Origin: Sphingobacterium detergens
GTDB taxonomy: Bacteria; Bacteroidota; Bacteroidia; Sphingobacteriales; Sphingobacteriaceae
Assembly (NCBI RefSeq): GCF_003610355.1
Contig: NZ_RAPY01000002.1
Span: forward strand, 1-64,000
Direction of reading: 5' to 3'
DNA length: 64,000 nt
Made by a program: the position numbers and the translations under genes. Below the pieces are notes generated by a model. That model was not told the origin of the DNA and ran no database searches. It saw nothing but the letters and a program-made list of their open reading frames with translations. Shown here piece by piece: positions 61,660-64,000 of this stretch (positions are counted from its first letter, which is position 1; the number at the start of each line of letters is the position of its first letter).

Positions 61660-63318
61660 ATGAAGATAACATTAAAAAATGTAGTTAATCGCATGGTCGT
61701 GATGACAATGCTTTTTATGGGCACGGCAGTAATGTTCAGTTGCTCGAAAAAAGATGACCAGCCTATTGTACCAAATGAAACAGCAGTAATGAAAGTATCT
61801 GTTGCCGGTATTTTTGGTGACGATATCCTGGTGAACCAGTCAGAGGGAATTAAAATTGGCAGCACAAAAGCTAGATCTGTGAATGCTGTTACGAAAACAA
61901 CAGATGCTGAAACTGTTAAATTACCGGCATTTGATATAGTGACTTCCTTTACACAGGACAGCTATGGTGATGCTCCGATCGCCAAATCGGCAAGTATAGC
62001 AAAAGGAACCCGTGCCAATGTACCGATGGGTATTGGTAAGAAGTACCGCTTGTTACTCTATAAGGACAACGGACAATTCAATAAATCCGTAGAGCTTACG
62101 GCAGGCACCCTGGCGAGCATACCTGTAGTTGCTGGCGCAAAATATACCTGGATTGCTTATTCCTACAATACAGATGAATCGCTTGCCGATGTGACGAACA
62201 CAAGTAATCCGACGATCCCGACTTCGGTATCGAAAGAGCTTTTGTATGCGACTGGACAGATTACAATTTCATCCGTTATCGGTGCCAATGACCTGTTGCC
62301 TATTACCTTTAAACGTAAGCTTGGACGGGTAGCGGTAGAGATCGATGCGGCTGGTATGTTTGCGACCGATATCACACAAGCGAAAATCTCATTTGAAGAA
62401 AACTATTTTAAAGAAGGGACTTTTAACCTGAAAACTGGAATCACGTCCAATTTCACTGCACCAGTAATAACTACTACATTGACCGGTACTGCTCCGGCAG
62501 CAAATGTCAGAACGGTTTATTATTACACAGCAGATACAGCGACATTGATTGCTAATCTGAAAGTAAGATTACAGTCTATCAAACTGAAAAATGACCGTGC
62601 TGTAGAAACAGATTATCCAGTAAATGCAGTTTTCTCTTATACAAATAATAACGCTGGTTTTACACCTGCTGCAGGCGTATCTCACAAGGCTGTTCTTGAT
62701 ATCGTACAGGGTGGTGTCCCAATGGGCTCAACTATTTGGGCGACCGCAAATTTATATTATGATGCTACAGCTCCTGCCGGTTACAGATACAAATTCAGAA
62801 GTGAACCGTCAAATATCTATAACACGACGACAAATGTGGCCGAAATGAACAAGGAATATTGGCAATGGATGCCGGATGGATTGGTTCCTTATTCGGCGTC
62901 GTATCAGCCTACAAATTCAGGCCCGCATAAAGATCCATGTCGTGAGGTATATCCGGCTGGAAGATGGAGAATGCCTACAAGACAGGAGTTCGACAACCTA
63001 GTGGCTGTTTCATCCGAAGTTGGGGGGCTGAACAGTGCGGCCAGGAACCGTTATGTAACTTTTACAGCTGCGGGAAAATCAGTCACATTCCCTTCGCTAG
63101 GTTACCGTTCGCACGGCAATAGCAGTATCATCGACTGGGATCTTCATTCTCCTTATAAAGCAAAAGGTTACTATTGGAGCTCTACACCGGAGACTTCAAA
63201 TGATGCTTATTATTTGCAAATGGAGCAACATCTTAGCAGTGCTTCGGATATCAATGTTCAAGTAACCGAAAATATTGATGTCAATCATGGGGTAACAGTA
63301 CGTTGTGTAAGAAATTAA
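61660..63318 (+). CDS. Fimbrillin-like surface lipoprotein with FISUMP-type C-terminal domain
   Basis: A 552-residue lipoprotein (lipobox MFSC, Cys about 28). The N-terminal about 350 residues resemble fimbrillin-type beta-sandwiches (AKSASIAKGTRANVPMG, LGRVAVEIDAAGMFATDIT). The C-terminal about 180 residues match the FISUMP-type domain of Bacteroidota surface proteins (CREVYPAGRWRMPTRQEFDNLV, FPSLGYRSHGN, KGYYWSSTPETSNDAYYLQM, GVTVRCVRN). It is likely surface-exposed and may take part in adhesion or a pilus-like structure. A TGTC-type variant of the ECF-like motif lies 11 nt after the stop. Confidence 0.75.
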   Translation: MKITLKNVVNRMVVMTMLFMGTAVMFSCSKKDDQPIVPNETAVMKVSVAGIFGDDILVNQSEGIKIGSTKARSVNAVTKTTDAETVKLPAFDIVTSFTQDSYGDAPIAKSASIAKGTRANVPMGIGKKYRLLLYKDNGQFNKSVELTAGTLASIPVVAGAKYTWIAYSYNTDESLADVTNTSNPTIPTSVSKELLYATGQITISSVIGANDLLPITFKRKLGRVAVEIDAAGMFATDITQAKISFEENYFKEGTFNLKTGITSNFTAPVITTTLTGTAPAANVRTVYYYTADTATLIANLKVRLQSIKLKNDRAVETDYPVNAVFSYTNNNAGFTPAAGVSHKAVLDIVQGGVPMGSTIWATANLYYDATAPAGYRYKFRSEPSNIYNTTTNVAEMNKEYWQWMPDGLVPYSASYQPTNSGPHKDPCREVYPAGRWRMPTRQEFDNLVAVSSEVGGLNSAARNRYVTFTAAGKSVTFPSLGYRSHGNSSIIDWDLHSPYKAKGYYWSSTPETSNDAYYLQMEQHLSSASDINVQVTENIDVNHGVTVRCVRN

Positions 63319-63328
63319 AAAATTTATT

Positions 63329-63353
63329 GGGACTATTCGGCAATTCGGTTGTC
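63329..63353 (+). promoter_or_regulatory. Variant ECF-like promoter, GGGACT-N15-TGTC (site 7)
   Basis: GGGACT 63329-63334 and TGTC 63350-63353 at 15-bp spacing keep the context TTGGGACTATTCG. The transcript to the next terminator would be about 100 nt and contains only a 12-codon ORF (63377-63415), so a small RNA is possible. Confidence 0.4.
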
Positions 63354-63424
63354 ACTTAGATAGTGTATCACTTTTAATGGAGGGGATACACCATATAAAT
63401 TCTTATTCGTATTAATTGATGTTT

Positions 63425-63460
63425 AAGGCCGCTCAGTACCCGATGTACTGGCGGCCTTAT
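63425..63460 (+). terminator. Terminator downstream of the fimbrillin-like gene
   Basis: A 14-bp stem AAGGCCGC-CAGTAC/GTACTG-GCGGCCTT with one bulged T, followed by a short T/A-rich tail. Confidence 0.75.
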
Positions 63461-63496
63461 TGTTGTTAGTCAATTGATTTCTTAAACTGGTTTAAG

Positions 63497-63525
63497 TTGA
63501 CACGATTATTGTTGTTTTATATTTG
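63497..63525 (+). promoter_or_regulatory. DoxX gene promoter, TTG-N18-TAnnTTTG
   Basis: TTG at 63497-63499 and TATATTTG at 63518-63525 with 18-bp spacing, 17 nt before the DoxX start. Confidence 0.55.
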
Positions 63526-63542
63526 ATCAAAAAATAAAGCAT

Positions 63543-63977
63543 ATGTATAGTCAACTTTTTGTTCGTCTGGCTGTGGCAACAGCCTTTTTATCTGCAGTGG
63601 CGGATCGTCTGGGTTTTTGGGGAGCACCGGGCACTGCGAATGCTTCCTGGGGAAACTGGGCCAATTTTGTCGCTTATTCCAATCAGCTCAATTTTTTTGC
63701 ACCTGCTGCCATGGGCAATGTGCTCGCCATAGGGGCTACGATACTGGAAGTCATTTTTGCGCTATTGCTGCTAATCGGTTATCGGACACGTTTGGCGGCG
63801 CTACTATCGGGTAGCTTGCTGACTATTTTTGCATTGATGATGACCTTGTCTTTTGGCATCAAAGTGACATTTAACTATTCCGTTTGGGTGGGGGCCAGTG
63901 CTTGTTTTCTATTGGGCAGCTACCGGAATTTCGCCTTGAGTGTGGATACTTATTTGGAGCGACTCAAAAAGAAATAG
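63543..63977 (+). CDS. DoxX-family membrane protein
   Basis: A 144-residue four-helix DoxX-type membrane protein. Family features are LFVRLAVATAFLSAVADRLG at the start, ATILEVIFALLLLIGYRTRLAALLSG in the middle and a terminal helical segment SVWVGASACFLLGS. DoxX relatives take part in thiosulfate:quinone oxidoreduction or redox homeostasis, but most are uncharacterised. Single gene with its own promoter; the window ends 23 nt after its stop. Confidence 0.85.
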   Translation: MYSQLFVRLAVATAFLSAVADRLGFWGAPGTANASWGNWANFVAYSNQLNFFAPAAMGNVLAIGATILEVIFALLLLIGYRTRLAALLSGSLLTIFALMMTLSFGIKVTFNYSVWVGASACFLLGSYRNFALSVDTYLERLKKK

Positions 63978-64000
63978 CGGTAATTTATTTTTTTATTTTT

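Overview
The window is a chromosomal segment of a Bacteroidota bacterium, most likely a Sphingobacterium or close relative (Sphingobacteriaceae). The evidence is three SusC/SusD pairs, an ECF sigma/FecR pair, promoters of the TTTG-N19/20-TAnnTTTG type instead of E. coli-like boxes, few Shine-Dalgarno sequences, and families centred on this phylum (DUF1080, DUF4374, DUF4886, DUF6520-like, PNGase F). The genus is an inference from gene content.

Layout. 1-630: 3' end of a 5S rRNA, its terminator, and decayed repeats. 0.6-9.3 kb: housekeeping and stress genes (DUF4886, two DinB-fold proteins, sucD, a SpoU methyltransferase, rpsT, a DUF1080 protein behind an AraC regulator, a succinate:acetate-type CoA-transferase, an AlkD-like protein). 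9.5-32.7 kb: glycan-foraging island with two GH29 fucosidases, an ECF sigma/FecR/STN-SusC/SusD/beta-helix(+PDZ) locus, a beta-helix/DNRLRE lipoprotein, a second SusC/SusD pair and a PNGase F-like lipoprotein. Together these suggest uptake of fucosylated, possibly N-linked glycoprotein glycans. 32.9-42.8 kb: small membrane protein, TlpA-like protein, a XusA/XusB-like receptor and DUF4374 lipoprotein pair (siderophore or iron uptake), an erythromycin-esterase-family protein, a lipoprotein and an XRE regulator. 42.8-44.2 kb: an almost gene-free stretch with several promoters, two candidate structured RNAs and small ORFs. 44.2-53.0 kb: TlpA/SusC/SusD facing DUF6520-like/MauE/Crp and an AraC regulator. 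53.0-57.6 kb: a cassette with a long inverted repeat, a membrane protein, a winged-helix-like protein, 27 in-phase 21-bp repeats, then an FN3 protein, a DUF5675 protein and two small membrane proteins. 57.9-64.0 kb: PqqD, bestrophin, Lrp divergent from a Met/Cys PLP enzyme, a fimbrillin-like surface locus and DoxX.

Two patterns go beyond ordinary annotation. First, GGGACA-N15-CGTC occurs at six intergenic sites with identical spacing, plus one two-mismatch copy. It looks like the promoter of an ECF sigma factor and stands before a beta-helix gene, a SusC gene, a fimbrillin-like locus, small ORFs and a possible sRNA. Second, the 55.2-55.8 kb array repeats a degenerate palindrome ACTGATCAGT plus a T-tract every 21 bp (two helical turns, seven codons) without an indel, between a winged-helix-like gene and the FN3/DUF5675 genes. 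I regard this cassette as the best candidate for an undescribed system.
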